Origin: Alphaproteobacteria bacterium
GTDB taxonomy: Bacteria; Pseudomonadota; Alphaproteobacteria; Reyranellales; Reyranellaceae
Direction: 5' to 3'
DNA length: 64,000 nucleotides
Assembly (NCBI GenBank): GCA_017307275.1
Contig: JAFKFK010000016.1
Location: forward strand, 85,307-149,306
Of this stretch, positions 31,816 to 40,867 are shown one piece after another. Position 1 is the stretch's first letter. Each line of letters begins with the position of its first letter. The notes below the pieces were generated by a model that was not told the DNA's origin, did not search any database, and was given only the letters and a program-made list of their open reading frames with translations. The position numbers and the translations under genes were made by a program.

Positions 31816-33050
31816 GCGATCTCGGCTGGATCGACGCGGTCGTGGCAGCAGCCCGCCCCCAGGTGATGGGGGCGCTGCTGCGCTACTTCCGCGACCTCGA
31901 TACGGCCGAGGAAGCCTTTCAGGAAGCCTGCCTGCGAGCACTGAAGACCTGGCCGCAGAACGGCCCGCCGCGCGATGCTGCCGCCTGGCTGATCCTGGTT
32001 GGGCGCAATGCAGCGATGGACGATGTCCGAAAGCGCGCGAAGCAGACCCAGCTGCCCGACGAGGCGGAACTCTCCGACCTCGATGATGCCGAAGCCTCGA
32101 TGGCCGACCGGCTCGACGGCGATCACTATCGTGACGATATCCTGCGGCTGCTCTTCATCTGCTGCCATCCCGAGCTGCCGTCGACGCAGCAGATCGCCCT
32201 CGCCCTGCGCATCGTCTGCGGCCTCTCGGTCGCGCAGATTGCGCGCGCCTTCCTCGTCAGCGAAGCGGCGATGGAGCAGCGTATCACGCGCGCCAAGGCC
32301 CGTGTCGGAAATGCCAAGATGGCTTTCGAGACACCCGGAGCGCCGGAGCGCGCCGAACGGCTCGCGACCGTCGCAGCCATGGTCTACCTCACCTTCAACG
32401 AGGGCTATTCGGCAAACCAGGCCGAAGCCGAGGCACGCGCGCCGCTCGCAGAAGAGGCGATCCGACTGGTGCGGTTGCTTCTGCGCCTCTTTCCCACCGA
32501 GCCCGAGATCATGGGGCTGACGGCCTTGATGCAGTTGCAGCAGTCGCGGGCGCGGGCACGCTTCGACAAGGACGGCAACATCGTCCTGCTCGAAGACCAG
32601 GACCGCAGCCTGTGGAGCAAGGGCCGCATCGCCGAGGGCCTGGCGCTGATCGACAAGGCGATGCGCCACCGCCGACCCGGCCCCTATCAAATCCAGGCCG
32701 CGATCGCGGCGCTCCACGCTCAGGCCAGGCAGGCAAAAGATACCGACTGGAAACAAATCGACCTGCTCTACGCCAACCTGGAGCGTCTCCAACCCTCGCC
32801 GGTGGTGACGCTCAATCGGGCCGTCGCCGTTTCCAAGGTCAGCGGCCCGCAAGCCGCCCTGGAGATGATCGAGCCCCTGGGCTCCCGGCTGCAGGGTTAC
32901 TTCTATTTCCATGGCGTCAAAGGAGCCTTGCTGCAGCAGCTCGAACGGGCTGACGAAGCGCGTGAAGCCTTCGGCCGCGCGATCGCGCTGGCCAACACGC
33001 CGGCCGAAGCGGCTCACATCCGGCAGCATCTCGACCGGCTTTCCTCGTAA
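31812..33050 (+). CDS. ECF sigma factor with C-terminal TPR extension (ECF42 type)
   Basis: This extracytoplasmic-function sigma factor has 412 aa, about twice the usual ECF length. Region 2 is in LRYFRDLDTAEEAFQEA (about 18-34), and region 4 with its helix-turn-helix is in GLSVAQIARAFLVSEAA (about 137-153). From about residue 185 a C-terminal helical extension contains TPR-like repeats, as in ECF42 factors. No anti-sigma factor is adjacent; in this group the extension is reported to be needed for activity. It overlaps the YCII gene and probably drives its own operon and the VOC/DoxX unit downstream. Confidence 0.92.
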   Translation: MSDLGWIDAVVAAARPQVMGALLRYFRDLDTAEEAFQEACLRALKTWPQNGPPRDAAAWLILVGRNAAMDDVRKRAKQTQLPDEAELSDLDDAEASMADRLDGDHYRDDILRLLFICCHPELPSTQQIALALRIVCGLSVAQIARAFLVSEAAMEQRITRAKARVGNAKMAFETPGAPERAERLATVAAMVYLTFNEGYSANQAEAEARAPLAEEAIRLVRLLLRLFPTEPEIMGLTALMQLQQSRARARFDKDGNIVLLEDQDRSLWSKGRIAEGLALIDKAMRHRRPGPYQIQAAIAALHAQARQAKDTDWKQIDLLYANLERLQPSPVVTLNRAVAVSKVSGPQAALEMIEPLGSRLQGYFYFHGVKGALLQQLERADEAREAFGRAIALANTPAEAAHIRQHLDRLSS

Positions 33051-33124
33051 CCGCCTCCGCCGCGCAGCAATCATTTCTCCGCGGTTACCGCGTAGGGGAT
33101 TGAGAAAACTTTTTCCGATCACGA

Positions 33125-33151
33125 TGTCGGATCGCGCCGGGCTTGTTCGTC
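33125..33151 (+). promoter_or_regulatory. Candidate ECF42 promoter of the VOC/DoxX unit
   Basis: TGTCGG at 33125-33130 and CGTC at 33148-33151, spacing 17 bases, copy the arrangement before the YCII gene (31374-31400). Both copies continue with CT after CGTC. It lies 32 bases before the VOC start. Confidence 0.6.
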
Positions 33152-33183
33152 CTTGGCGTATGACAACAGCCAAGGAGACTCTC

Positions 33184-33591
33184 ATGACCAACGCCCAACC
33201 GCCGGTTCTCGGCGGCCCCTGCCCTTATCTGTCAGTCGACGGTGCAGCGAAGGCCGCGGACTTCTACGTCAAGGCGCTCGGCGCCAAGGAAGTCATGCGC
33301 ATGCCGCCCGACGACAAGGGCCGGTATCTGCACATTCATCTCGTGATCAACGGCGGCTCGATGATGCTGGCCGATGCCTTCCCCGAGCATGGCCATCCGC
33401 TGGAAAAGCCGGCGGGCTTCACTCTGCATCTGGCTGTCGACGACGTCGACGCTGCGTTCGATCACGCGATCAAGGCCGGCGCCGAAGTCGTGTTGCCGGT
33501 ACAGGACATGTTCTGGGGCGATCGCTACGGCCAGTTCCGCGATCCGTTCGGCGTCCTGTGGTCGATGGGCGCGCCGATCAAGACGGCCTGA
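33184..33591 (+). CDS. VOC family protein (PhnB/glyoxalase-like)
   Basis: This 135-aa protein has the vicinal-oxygen-chelate fold. It resembles PhnB-type members, with PYLSVDGAAKAADFYVKALGA (split here as PYLSVDGAA and ADFYVKALGA) at the N-terminus and GQFRDPFGVLWS near the end. The reaction is unknown. The ATG at 33184 has GGAG eight bases upstream; the longer open frame upstream is inside the sigma gene. A motif identical in layout to that before the ECF42 operon suggests it belongs to the sigma factor's regulon. Confidence 0.9.
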   Translation: MTNAQPPVLGGPCPYLSVDGAAKAADFYVKALGAKEVMRMPPDDKGRYLHIHLVINGGSMMLADAFPEHGHPLEKPAGFTLHLAVDDVDAAFDHAIKAGAEVVLPVQDMFWGDRYGQFRDPFGVLWSMGAPIKTA

Positions 33592-33592
33592 G

Positions 33593-33982
33593 ATGATCTC
33601 CAAGCGCGCACTCTGGGCGGGCCGCATCCTGAGCGGCCTTGCCATCGCGTTCCTGACGATGGACGGCGTCATCAAGCTGGTGCCGATCCAGCCAGTCACC
33701 GACAGCCTGAAGGATCTGGGTTACCCGACGAGCGATGCCTTCGCCCGCCTGCTGGGCGTGATCACGCTCGGCTGCACCGCCCTCTATGCCTGGCCGCGCA
33801 CCGCCCTACTGGGCGCCGTGCTGATGACCGGCCTGCTGGGCGGCGCCATGGCGAGCCATATCCGGCTCGACCATCCGCTGCTCACCCATACGCTGTTCGG
33901 CTTGTGGCTTGGCCTGATCGTCTGGGCCGGCCTGTGGCTGCGCGACGAACGGGTGCGGAGAGTCATGCCGTTCCTGCAATGA
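33593..33982 (+). CDS. DoxX family membrane protein
   Basis: This 129-aa protein has four predicted membrane helices (about 9-28, 50-66, 69-88 and 95-115). The pattern resembles DoxX/DoxX-like inner-membrane proteins, often linked to oxidative or thiol stress. The ATG follows the VOC stop after one base, so the two are one transcription unit under the candidate ECF42 promoter. It is convergent with the hybrid kinase, whose stop is 10 bases away. Function is not known. Confidence 0.82.
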   Translation: MISKRALWAGRILSGLAIAFLTMDGVIKLVPIQPVTDSLKDLGYPTSDAFARLLGVITLGCTALYAWPRTALLGAVLMTGLLGGAMASHIRLDHPLLTHTLFGLWLGLIVWAGLWLRDERVRRVMPFLQ

Positions 33983-33992
33983 CGGCGAGACG

Positions 33993-35675
33993 TTAGCCGA
34001 GCAGTGCCTCGATCTGCTCGGCCAGCTCCGTCTGCTGATAGGGCTTGTTGAGGCGCGGCAGGTCGAGGTTGGCGCGCGCCGGCAGGTCTGCGTAGCCGGT
34101 CGCCAGCAGGATCGGCAATCCGGGGCGCAACGAACGAGCCTGCTCGGCGAGCTGCAGGCCGGTCATCCCCGGCATCGCATAGTCCGTGATCATCATGTCG
34201 ATCGGTTTGCTCGTTCGCAGAACGTCGAGCGCTTCTCCGCCCGACGATGCCGTCACCACCGTGTGCCCGAGGTCTTCCAAGAGCGCCGTCGTCGACAGGC
34301 TGATCAGAAAATCGTCGTCGACGAAGAGCAGGGTCGCGTGCCTCCGTCCATCGGTTGCCACGCCCTCAGATTCGGCAACAGTCGCTGCCGGAGCTCGGTC
34401 TGCGATGGGCAGCCATAGTTCTGCGCGCGTGCCGCGGCCCGGCGTACTGAACAGGCGAAGCGTACCTTTGAGCTGTTGTGCGAGGCCATGGATCATCGAC
34501 AGGCCGAGGCCCGTTCCTTTGCCGACCTCCTTGGTGGAGAAGAAGGGCTCGATGGCCTTCTGCAAGGTCTGCGCATCCATGCCGACACCGGAATCCGATA
34601 CCGTGAGGCGCAGATACCGGCCTGCGTCGAGGTCTCGCGTGCTGGCGCTCTCGACTTCATCGAGGGCGATTGCGAGCCTTCCGCCGGTGGGCATCGCGTC
34701 GCGGCTGTTCACTGCGAGATTGAGGAGCGCGAGCTCGACCTGGTTGGCGTCGACATAGGCCGCCGGCAACCCTTGTGGCAGATCGAGCTCTATCTCCACC
34801 GAGGGCCCAATAGACCGGCGCAATAGATCTCCCATTCCGCGAACGAGATCGGCCAGATCGACGGGCTGGGGTTCCAGCGATTGATGCCGCGCGAAGGCTA
34901 GAAGTCGCTGCGTCAACGCCGCGCCACGCTGGGCGCCTTGCATGGCGCCGTCGATCAGCCGGTCAGTCCTCTGGTTGGCCGGCAGACGCTTGCGGAGGAG
35001 TTCGAGGTTGCCGATCACTGCAGTCAGTAGGTTGTTGAAATCGTGGGCCACGCCGCCTGTGAGCTGGCCGATGGATTCGATCTTCTGAACCTGACGCAGC
35101 TTCGCCTCGGTGCGCTCGCGTTCGGCGATCTGCGACAGGAGTTCGTCGTGGGCACGCTGAAGCTGTGCCGTCCGCTCCTCGACCCGCCGTTCGAGGATGT
35201 CGTTGGCCTGCTGCAACTGGACCTCGCCCTCGCGCAGATCCTCCAGCAGCGACCGCGTCTCATGCTGCCGTCGGCGGCCCTTCACGGCGGCGCGCGCGAC
35301 GCTGACGAGCGTGGTCGGATGGAAGGGCCGCTCGATGAACGACACGTTGCCCAGCGTGTCGAGCCAGCGCGACGCGATCGGATTGCGCTCCGGTCCGCCC
35401 CCATGATCCGTCACCAGCAAGACCGGCAGGTCCGACCAGGCCGGCTGGCCAGCAAACCAGGTCGCGAGCAACTTCAGGTCGGCGCCGCGGATTGCTTCCT
35501 CGGTGATGAGGAAGAAGGCCACGTCGTCGTCGAGGGACTCGACCAGCGCGCCGAGTGTCGGACAGACGACACATGACACATGTGTCTGCTCGATAAGCGA
35601 ACAGGCTACGGTAGCATCGCGGCCGCGCGGGGCCAGCACCAGCGCGCGCAATGATCGCTCGGGCCGCGCGGTCAC
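33993..35675 (-). CDS. Hybrid histidine kinase with degenerate N-terminal and intact C-terminal receiver
   Basis: This soluble hybrid kinase has 560 aa. Residues 10-125 look like a receiver, but the phospho-acceptor Asp region reads FFLITEEAI, so it is probably not phosphorylated. A coiled coil (about 140-200) leads to the HisKA domain with GGVAHDFNNLL (His211), then HATPase motifs NLAVNSRDAMP, SDSGVGM and GTGLGLSM. The C-terminal receiver has phospho-acceptor D498 in TDYAMPG and K544. There is no membrane segment. Its start overlaps the KaiC-like gene by four bases, indicating that the two act together. Confidence 0.92.
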   Translation of the reverse strand: MTARPERSLRALVLAPRGRDATVACSLIEQTHVSCVVCPTLGALVESLDDDVAFFLITEEAIRGADLKLLATWFAGQPAWSDLPVLLVTDHGGGPERNPIASRWLDTLGNVSFIERPFHPTTLVSVARAAVKGRRRQHETRSLLEDLREGEVQLQQANDILERRVEERTAQLQRAHDELLSQIAERERTEAKLRQVQKIESIGQLTGGVAHDFNNLLTAVIGNLELLRKRLPANQRTDRLIDGAMQGAQRGAALTQRLLAFARHQSLEPQPVDLADLVRGMGDLLRRSIGPSVEIELDLPQGLPAAYVDANQVELALLNLAVNSRDAMPTGGRLAIALDEVESASTRDLDAGRYLRLTVSDSGVGMDAQTLQKAIEPFFSTKEVGKGTGLGLSMIHGLAQQLKGTLRLFSTPGRGTRAELWLPIADRAPAATVAESEGVATDGRRHATLLFVDDDFLISLSTTALLEDLGHTVVTASSGGEALDVLRTSKPIDMMITDYAMPGMTGLQLAEQARSLRPGLPILLATGYADLPARANLDLPRLNKPYQQTELAEQIEALLG

Positions 35676-37165
35676 TCGTCCTTCTCGGGTCGCTGGGGCG
35701 AAGCGTTGTTCGGCAGGACGGGCGTGCCCCGCAGCACGCCATGGAACTGCGTCAGAGGCTCGCCGATATGCAGCCCGCCGTCGATCCAGAATTCCCGGAT
35801 CGTGTCCTCGTGCTTGCCGCCCCGCTTCTTGATGACCGAGAGCGCGCGCCGCACGGATCCCTCGGCTTCGAAGTAACGCAGCAGGATCACCGCATCGGCA
35901 AGATAGGTGATGTCGACGGGCGATTTCATCTCGCCGACCAGCCCATGCTGCGCCACGGTCAGGAATGTCGAGACACCGGTGCGGTTCAGATACTGGATAA
36001 GCTCGTGCATGTGCAGGATCAGAGAGTTCTCCTGCGGCATCGACGTCTGGTATCCGTTAAGACTGTCGATGACGACCGTCTTGACACCCGGGTCCGCTGC
36101 CGCCGAGCGTACGGCGTGGGCGAACTCGCCGGGCGAAAGCTCTGCCGCGTCGAGCTGCGTGATGCGCAGCTTTCCACTGGCGCGCATCGCCTCGAAGTCG
36201 AAGCCGAGCGGCTTGGCGCGATCGAACAGGAGGCCGAGCTCCTCGTCGAAGACAAACATTGCGGCCTTGTCGCCCTTGCGTACGGCTTCCGCCACGAACT
36301 GCCAGGCAAGTGTCGTCTTACCGGATCCCGAGGGGCCGAGGACGAGCGTGCTCGAGCCCTGCTCGATGCCACCACCGAGCAACCTGTCAAAGGCCGCGAT
36401 CCCGCTCGTCACGCGGCCGCGTTTGAAGTCCAGTCGATGCTCGCTCGCGACAAGACGCGGAAAGACCTGCGCACCGCCGGTGCGGATGACGAAGTCGTGA
36501 TAGCCGCCGCGAAAAGGCTGCGCGCGATATTTGACCACGCGCATGCGGCGGCGTTCGGCGCCGTAGTCGGGAGTAAGCTCCTCCAGCCGGATCACGCCGT
36601 GGGCGACCGAGTGCACCGTCTTGTCGAGCGTGTCGGTCGTAAGATCGTCGAGCATGAGCACCGTCGCCCCATGTCGCGCGAAGTAATGCTTGAGCGCCAG
36701 AATTTGCCGGCGATAGCGCAACGAGCTCTGCGCCAGCAGACGAATCTCGGAAAGGGAGTCGAGGACGATGCGCTGGGCATTGCTCTTCTCCACGGCCTGG
36801 AAGATGAGCTTGGTCGTTTCGCCCAATTCGAGGTCGGACGAGTAGAGGAGGCTCTGCTGCTGGTCGGCATCCAGCAGGCTTTCCGGTGGCACGACCTCGA
36901 AGATGTCGATGTTGTCGCCAAGCTCCCAGCCGTGGGACAGCGCCGCGCTATGCAGTTCCTGCTCCGTCTCGGAAAGCGTGACATAGAGGCCGCGCTCGCC
37001 TTTCTGGGCGCCTTCGACCAGGAACCGCATGGCCATCGTTGTCTTGCCGGTACCCGGACTACCTTCGAGGAGAAAGACTCTTCCGGCGGCGAGACCTCCC
37101 AACAGAATATCGTCCAGTCCCGGCACCCCGGTCCGGGCCTTCGGCATTTCCTTCTGGCGGTCCAT
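35672..37165 (-). CDS. Double-domain KaiC-like ATPase
   Basis: This RecA-superfamily protein has two KaiC domains (497 aa), with Walker A SPGTGKTT (36-43) and GPSGSGKTT (277-285). The CI glutamate pair is S65/E66 and the CII pair is D307/E308 by eye. At the KaiC CII phosphorylation site (S431/T432 in Synechococcus) this protein has T420/Y421, followed by LADAVILLRYFE. No kaiA or kaiB is present in the window. It is co-transcribed with, and overlaps, a hybrid histidine kinase, an association known in many proteobacteria. A nucleotide- or phosphorylation-dependent signal switch is likely; a circadian clock is not supported. Confidence 0.9.
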   Translation of the reverse strand: MDRQKEMPKARTGVPGLDDILLGGLAAGRVFLLEGSPGTGKTTMAMRFLVEGAQKGERGLYVTLSETEQELHSAALSHGWELGDNIDIFEVVPPESLLDADQQQSLLYSSDLELGETTKLIFQAVEKSNAQRIVLDSLSEIRLLAQSSLRYRRQILALKHYFARHGATVLMLDDLTTDTLDKTVHSVAHGVIRLEELTPDYGAERRRMRVVKYRAQPFRGGYHDFVIRTGGAQVFPRLVASEHRLDFKRGRVTSGIAAFDRLLGGGIEQGSSTLVLGPSGSGKTTLAWQFVAEAVRKGDKAAMFVFDEELGLLFDRAKPLGFDFEAMRASGKLRITQLDAAELSPGEFAHAVRSAAADPGVKTVVIDSLNGYQTSMPQENSLILHMHELIQYLNRTGVSTFLTVAQHGLVGEMKSPVDITYLADAVILLRYFEAEGSVRRALSVIKKRGGKHEDTIREFWIDGGLHIGEPLTQFHGVLRGTPVLPNNASPQRPEKDE

Positions 37166-37274
37166 CGTCCCTCACCACCTCGCATGTGCCCTCGGTGAGC
37201 GGCAAAATGGGCCGCAGGAGAGCGACTAGCTTAACGGTGGCAGAGCGCAGAAGTTCCGAATAACGGGCTTTTTG

Positions 37275-39098
37275 CTAGGCCGCGGTTCCCTGGATGACCT
37301 CCAGAAAGGCGGCGCCGTAACGCTCCAGCTTGGCATCGCCAACCCCATGAATCTCCCGCATTGCGCGCTCGCTGGCGGGTCGATGGGTCGCCAGTTCCGC
37401 CAGAGTCCGATCCGAGAAAACGACATAGGCCGGAACGTTTTGCGCACGCGCGAGCTTGGTGCGCAGTGCCTTCAGGGCATCGAGCAGGATCGTGTCGCCA
37501 TCGCCGACAATCGTCGCCGCGGCGGCGCGGCGGTCGCGGCGCGAGCCCTTGCCGGCCGCGCCGGACGTCAGGTCCTTGCGCAGTTCGATCTTCTGCTCGC
37601 CCTTCAACACGCGCCAGCCATCGTCCGTGACCCACCACCGGCCGTGCTCCATCAGGTCCTGAGCGATCAGGCCGACGGCGGATAGCTGGCGAAAGATGGA
37701 CCGCCATTCGGCAGACTTGCGGTCCTTGCCGACGCCGAAGGTGGGCAGCTTCTCGTGATTGAACTTCTGCACATTGTCGGTGAGGTCGCCGATCAGGATG
37801 GCGACCAGATGCTCCATGCCGAACCGTTCGCCGGTACGGACAATGGCCGACATCGCCTTCTGCGCATCGATCGTGCCATCGAAGAGCTCGACGCCTTCCT
37901 GACAGAGATCGCAGTTGCCGCACGTCTCCGACGGCTCGCCGAAGTAGGCGAGCAGAGTCTGGCGACGGCAGCGTGGCGCTTCGGCCAGCGACAACAACGC
38001 ACCCAGCCGTTGACGCTCGATGCGCTTGCGCTCATCCGACGATTCACCCTGCTCGATCTGCAGGCGGCGAAGCTGCATATCGCCAAGGCCATAGAGCGTG
38101 AGGGTGTCGGCCGGCAGACCATCGCGCCCGGCGCGGCCGATCTCCTGATAGTAGGCTTCGACATTGGCCGGCAGGTCGGCGTGGCAGACAAAACGCACAT
38201 CGGGTTTGTCGATGCCCATGCCGAAGGCCACGGTCGCCGTCATCACCACGCCATCGTCCTGCTGGAACGCATCCTGGTTGGCGTCGCGCACTGCCTTATC
38301 GAGGCCGGCATGATAGGGCAGCGCCCGCACGCCAGCCGCAGCAAGGGCGGCGGCCAGCTCCTCGACCTTGCGGCGCGATGCGCAATAGACGATGCCGCTT
38401 TCGCCTTGATGGGCCTGCACGAACGACAGGACCTGTCGCGTCGAACGCTCCTTGGGCTTGAAAGCGAGCTTGAGGTTGGGCCGGTCGAAACTCCGGACGA
38501 AAATGCGCGGCGATGCGGCGAACAGTTTCTCGACAATGTCGCCGCGTGTCGGCGCATCGGCCGTGGCCGTGAAGGCCAAGGTCTGCAACCGGCCGCCGAT
38601 CTGGCGCGCCAGATTGCCGAGGGTCAGATACTCCGGGCGAAAGTCGTGGCCCCATTGCGAAACGCAATGCGCCTCGTCTATCGCCATCATCGAGACGTGG
38701 GCCTCGGCCAGCATCTCGACGGTGTCGGGCCGCGCCAACCGTTCGGGAGCAACATAGAGCAGCCGTAGCTCGCCACTGCGCAGCAAGCCTAAGACGCGCG
38801 CATTTTCCGCAGGCTCGTTGCTCGAATTGAGACTGCCTGCCGCCACACCGGCCGCCGTCAACGCACGAACCTGATCGCGCATCAGGGCAATCAACGGCGA
38901 GATCACCAGAGTGAGTCCGGGCCGTGCGATTGCCGGAAGCTGGTAGCAGAGCGACTTGCCGCTGCCTGTCGGCATGACGGCCAGTACATTCTCGCCCGCG
39001 AGCACGGCGCGCACGATCTCCTCCTGTCCGGGCCGAAACTCGTTGAACCCGAAGACGGAATGCAGCAAAGCGCGCGCGTGAGAGAGGGGGTCGTTCAT
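37275..39098 (-). CDS. recQ: ATP-dependent DNA helicase RecQ
   Basis: RecQ is a 3'-5' helicase in recombination and fork repair (607 aa from the ATG at 39098). It has the Q-motif region FRPGQEEIV, Walker A MPTGSGKS (42-49), Walker B/DEAH with the aromatic-rich loop DEAHCVSQWGHDFRP, the zinc-binding cysteines around TCGNCDLC, a winged-helix region and a C-terminal HRDC domain ending near HGVGDAKLERYG. The frame is open for 14 more codons upstream, but the shorter start matches the family N-terminus. It stands 79 bases downstream of the SDR gene on the same strand. Confidence 0.96.
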   Translation of the reverse strand: MNDPLSHARALLHSVFGFNEFRPGQEEIVRAVLAGENVLAVMPTGSGKSLCYQLPAIARPGLTLVISPLIALMRDQVRALTAAGVAAGSLNSSNEPAENARVLGLLRSGELRLLYVAPERLARPDTVEMLAEAHVSMMAIDEAHCVSQWGHDFRPEYLTLGNLARQIGGRLQTLAFTATADAPTRGDIVEKLFAASPRIFVRSFDRPNLKLAFKPKERSTRQVLSFVQAHQGESGIVYCASRRKVEELAAALAAAGVRALPYHAGLDKAVRDANQDAFQQDDGVVMTATVAFGMGIDKPDVRFVCHADLPANVEAYYQEIGRAGRDGLPADTLTLYGLGDMQLRRLQIEQGESSDERKRIERQRLGALLSLAEAPRCRRQTLLAYFGEPSETCGNCDLCQEGVELFDGTIDAQKAMSAIVRTGERFGMEHLVAILIGDLTDNVQKFNHEKLPTFGVGKDRKSAEWRSIFRQLSAVGLIAQDLMEHGRWWVTDDGWRVLKGEQKIELRKDLTSGAAGKGSRRDRRAAAATIVGDGDTILLDALKALRTKLARAQNVPAYVVFSDRTLAELATHRPASERAMREIHGVGDAKLERYGAAFLEVIQGTAA

Positions 39099-39177
39099 CT
39101 TGGTTGGCGGCACTATTACGCCAACACCTGGCCCCGTCATGTGGAAGAACGGCGCCGCGCGGAAAGGCCGCCGCGGC

Positions 39178-39951
39178 CTAGTGCCGAGCCGCCTGCCCGC
39201 CGTCGAGGGTCATCACCACGCCGCTGATGTAGCTCGCGCGGTCGGACGCCAGGAACACCGCGAGGTCGGCCACTTCGTCGGGCTCGGCAGCGCGACCGAA
39301 GGGCATGTGCTTGGTGAGTTCGGGCCAGCGCTCGGGGTCGCCCCACTTCTGCTCGGCCTGACCGCGCAGCAGAGTCAGCATGCGGTCCGTGCGAGTGGCC
39401 GGAGGATTGATCGCCACGACCCGGACGCCCTGGTCGACACTACGCGAGCCTACGGCGCGGGTGAAAGCCATCAGACCGGCGTTGCCCATCGTGCCGGCGA
39501 CGTAGTCGTAGTTGTAGCTCTCGCCGGCGAGGCCGATCACGTTCACCACGACGCCCTTCTTGCGGGCATACATCTTCTCCAGCATGGCGCGCGTGGCATT
39601 CACATAGCCGAACACCTTGAGCTCCCAGGCCTCGCGCCACTTGGGCTCGGTCATGCCGAAGATGTCGCCGCGCGGGATGGCACCGGCATTGTTCACCAGA
39701 ATGTCGGCGTGCCCCACGGCTTCGACGACGCCGCGCGCCGTATCGCCCTTGGAAAAATCGGCAGGATGAATCTCGACTGGCACGTTGTGCCGGGCCCGGA
39801 TCTTCTCGCGCGCCGCCTCTAGCGATTCCTTCGACCGCGAAGCGATGTGCACCGTGCAACCTTCGGCGGCGAAGCCCATGGCGCAGGCAAAGCCGATGCC
39901 ACGGCTGCCGCCGGTGATCAGGACGGTCTTGCCGTTCAACTTCAGGTCCAT
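39178..39951 (-). CDS. SDR family oxidoreductase lacking the canonical YxxxK
   Basis: This 257-aa short-chain dehydrogenase/reductase has the NAD(P)-binding TGGSRGIG (13-20) and the structural NNAG (87-90). The catalytic position is unusual: where YxxxK is expected the sequence reads G153-TMG-N157, so both Tyr and Lys appear absent, while Y150 lies three residues earlier. Related divergent SDRs with a GNA segment exist from memory. It is the last gene of a run from a secreted propeller protein and an MBL hydrolase (12-base gap). A reductase, or a non-catalytic role, cannot be decided. Confidence 0.88.
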   Translation of the reverse strand: MDLKLNGKTVLITGGSRGIGFACAMGFAAEGCTVHIASRSKESLEAAREKIRARHNVPVEIHPADFSKGDTARGVVEAVGHADILVNNAGAIPRGDIFGMTEPKWREAWELKVFGYVNATRAMLEKMYARKKGVVVNVIGLAGESYNYDYVAGTMGNAGLMAFTRAVGSRSVDQGVRVVAINPPATRTDRMLTLLRGQAEQKWGDPERWPELTKHMPFGRAAEPDEVADLAVFLASDRASYISGVVMTLDGGQAARH

Positions 39952-39963
39952 GGGATCAACTTC

Positions 39964-40857
39964 CTAGAGTCGGTAGGCCGAGTCGATGTTGGCGCGGCCG
40001 TCCTCGGTCTTCACACGGCCGTCCTTCACCATCTGCACGAGATGCGCCAGCATCGACCGACCCGCGGCCTTGTGCAGATGCACCGGCGTGTCGGCGTAGT
40101 TCTTGGCCACCATCTGGGGAATCGTCTGCGGCCCGTCCTTGAGGCGCGCCAGGATCTGCGCCTCGCGGCCCAGGCGATGCTCGATATAGGCCTGCACGAA
40201 CGGATTGGGATCGCGGATCTCCGCGCCGTGCGTTGGAATGTAGAGCGTCTCGTCGCGCGGCAGGAGCTTGCGCAGGCTGGCGAAGTAGTCGGCCATGTTG
40301 CCGTCGGGCGGCGAGATCACGGCCGTCGACCAGCCCATGACATGGTCGCCGGAGAGCAACGCCTTGTCCTCCTTCACCGCGAAGCAGAGATGGTTCGAGA
40401 TGTGGCCGGGCGTATAGACGGCCTCGACGTTCCAGCCGTCGCCCTGGATCACATCGCCGTCGTTCAGCTTGACGTCGGGCGCGAAGGAAAGATCGCCAGG
40501 TTCCTCGGCGTGATCGCCTTCCGGCGGCTTGGGATGCGGCCCGTAACTGTAGACCTTGGCACCGGTCGCCTTGGCGAGCGCCGGCGTTGCCGGCACATGG
40601 TCGATGTGGGTGTGGGTGACCAGGATATGCGTCACCGTCTCGCCGCGCAGCGCACGCAGCACCGCGTCGATATGGTCCTGCTGGTCGGGACCGGGATCGA
40701 CCACGGCGACCTTGCCATGGCCGATGATGTAAGTGCCCGTGCCCTTGAAGGTGAACGGATTCGGATTGTTGGCAACGACGCGACGAATCAGCGGCGTCAC
40801 CTCCATGGCCGTACCGTAGTCGAACTTGAAATCCTTGATGAAGGGAATGCCGGGCAT
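39964..40857 (-). CDS. MBL-fold metallohydrolase (LACTB2-like)
   Basis: This 297-aa metallo-beta-lactamase-fold protein has the metal-binding motif THTHIDH (H82, H84, D86, H87), an N-terminal IIGHGKVAVVDPG and a GDHVMGWS segment with a further metal ligand. The C-terminal part (about 230-297) looks like a winged helix, as in LACTB2-type hydrolases. Substrates of this group range from thioesters to RNA; this one is unknown. It lies between the propeller protein (10-base gap) and the SDR gene (12-base gap), which indicates an operon. Confidence 0.9.
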   Translation of the reverse strand: MPGIPFIKDFKFDYGTAMEVTPLIRRVVANNPNPFTFKGTGTYIIGHGKVAVVDPGPDQQDHIDAVLRALRGETVTHILVTHTHIDHVPATPALAKATGAKVYSYGPHPKPPEGDHAEEPGDLSFAPDVKLNDGDVIQGDGWNVEAVYTPGHISNHLCFAVKEDKALLSGDHVMGWSTAVISPPDGNMADYFASLRKLLPRDETLYIPTHGAEIRDPNPFVQAYIEHRLGREAQILARLKDGPQTIPQMVAKNYADTPVHLHKAAGRSMLAHLVQMVKDGRVKTEDGRANIDSAYRL

Positions 40858-40867
40858 CGCGTACTCG

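Noticed and set aside
35672..37165. A complete circadian Kai clock
   Set aside because: Neither kaiA nor kaiB is present and the phospho-site is altered.
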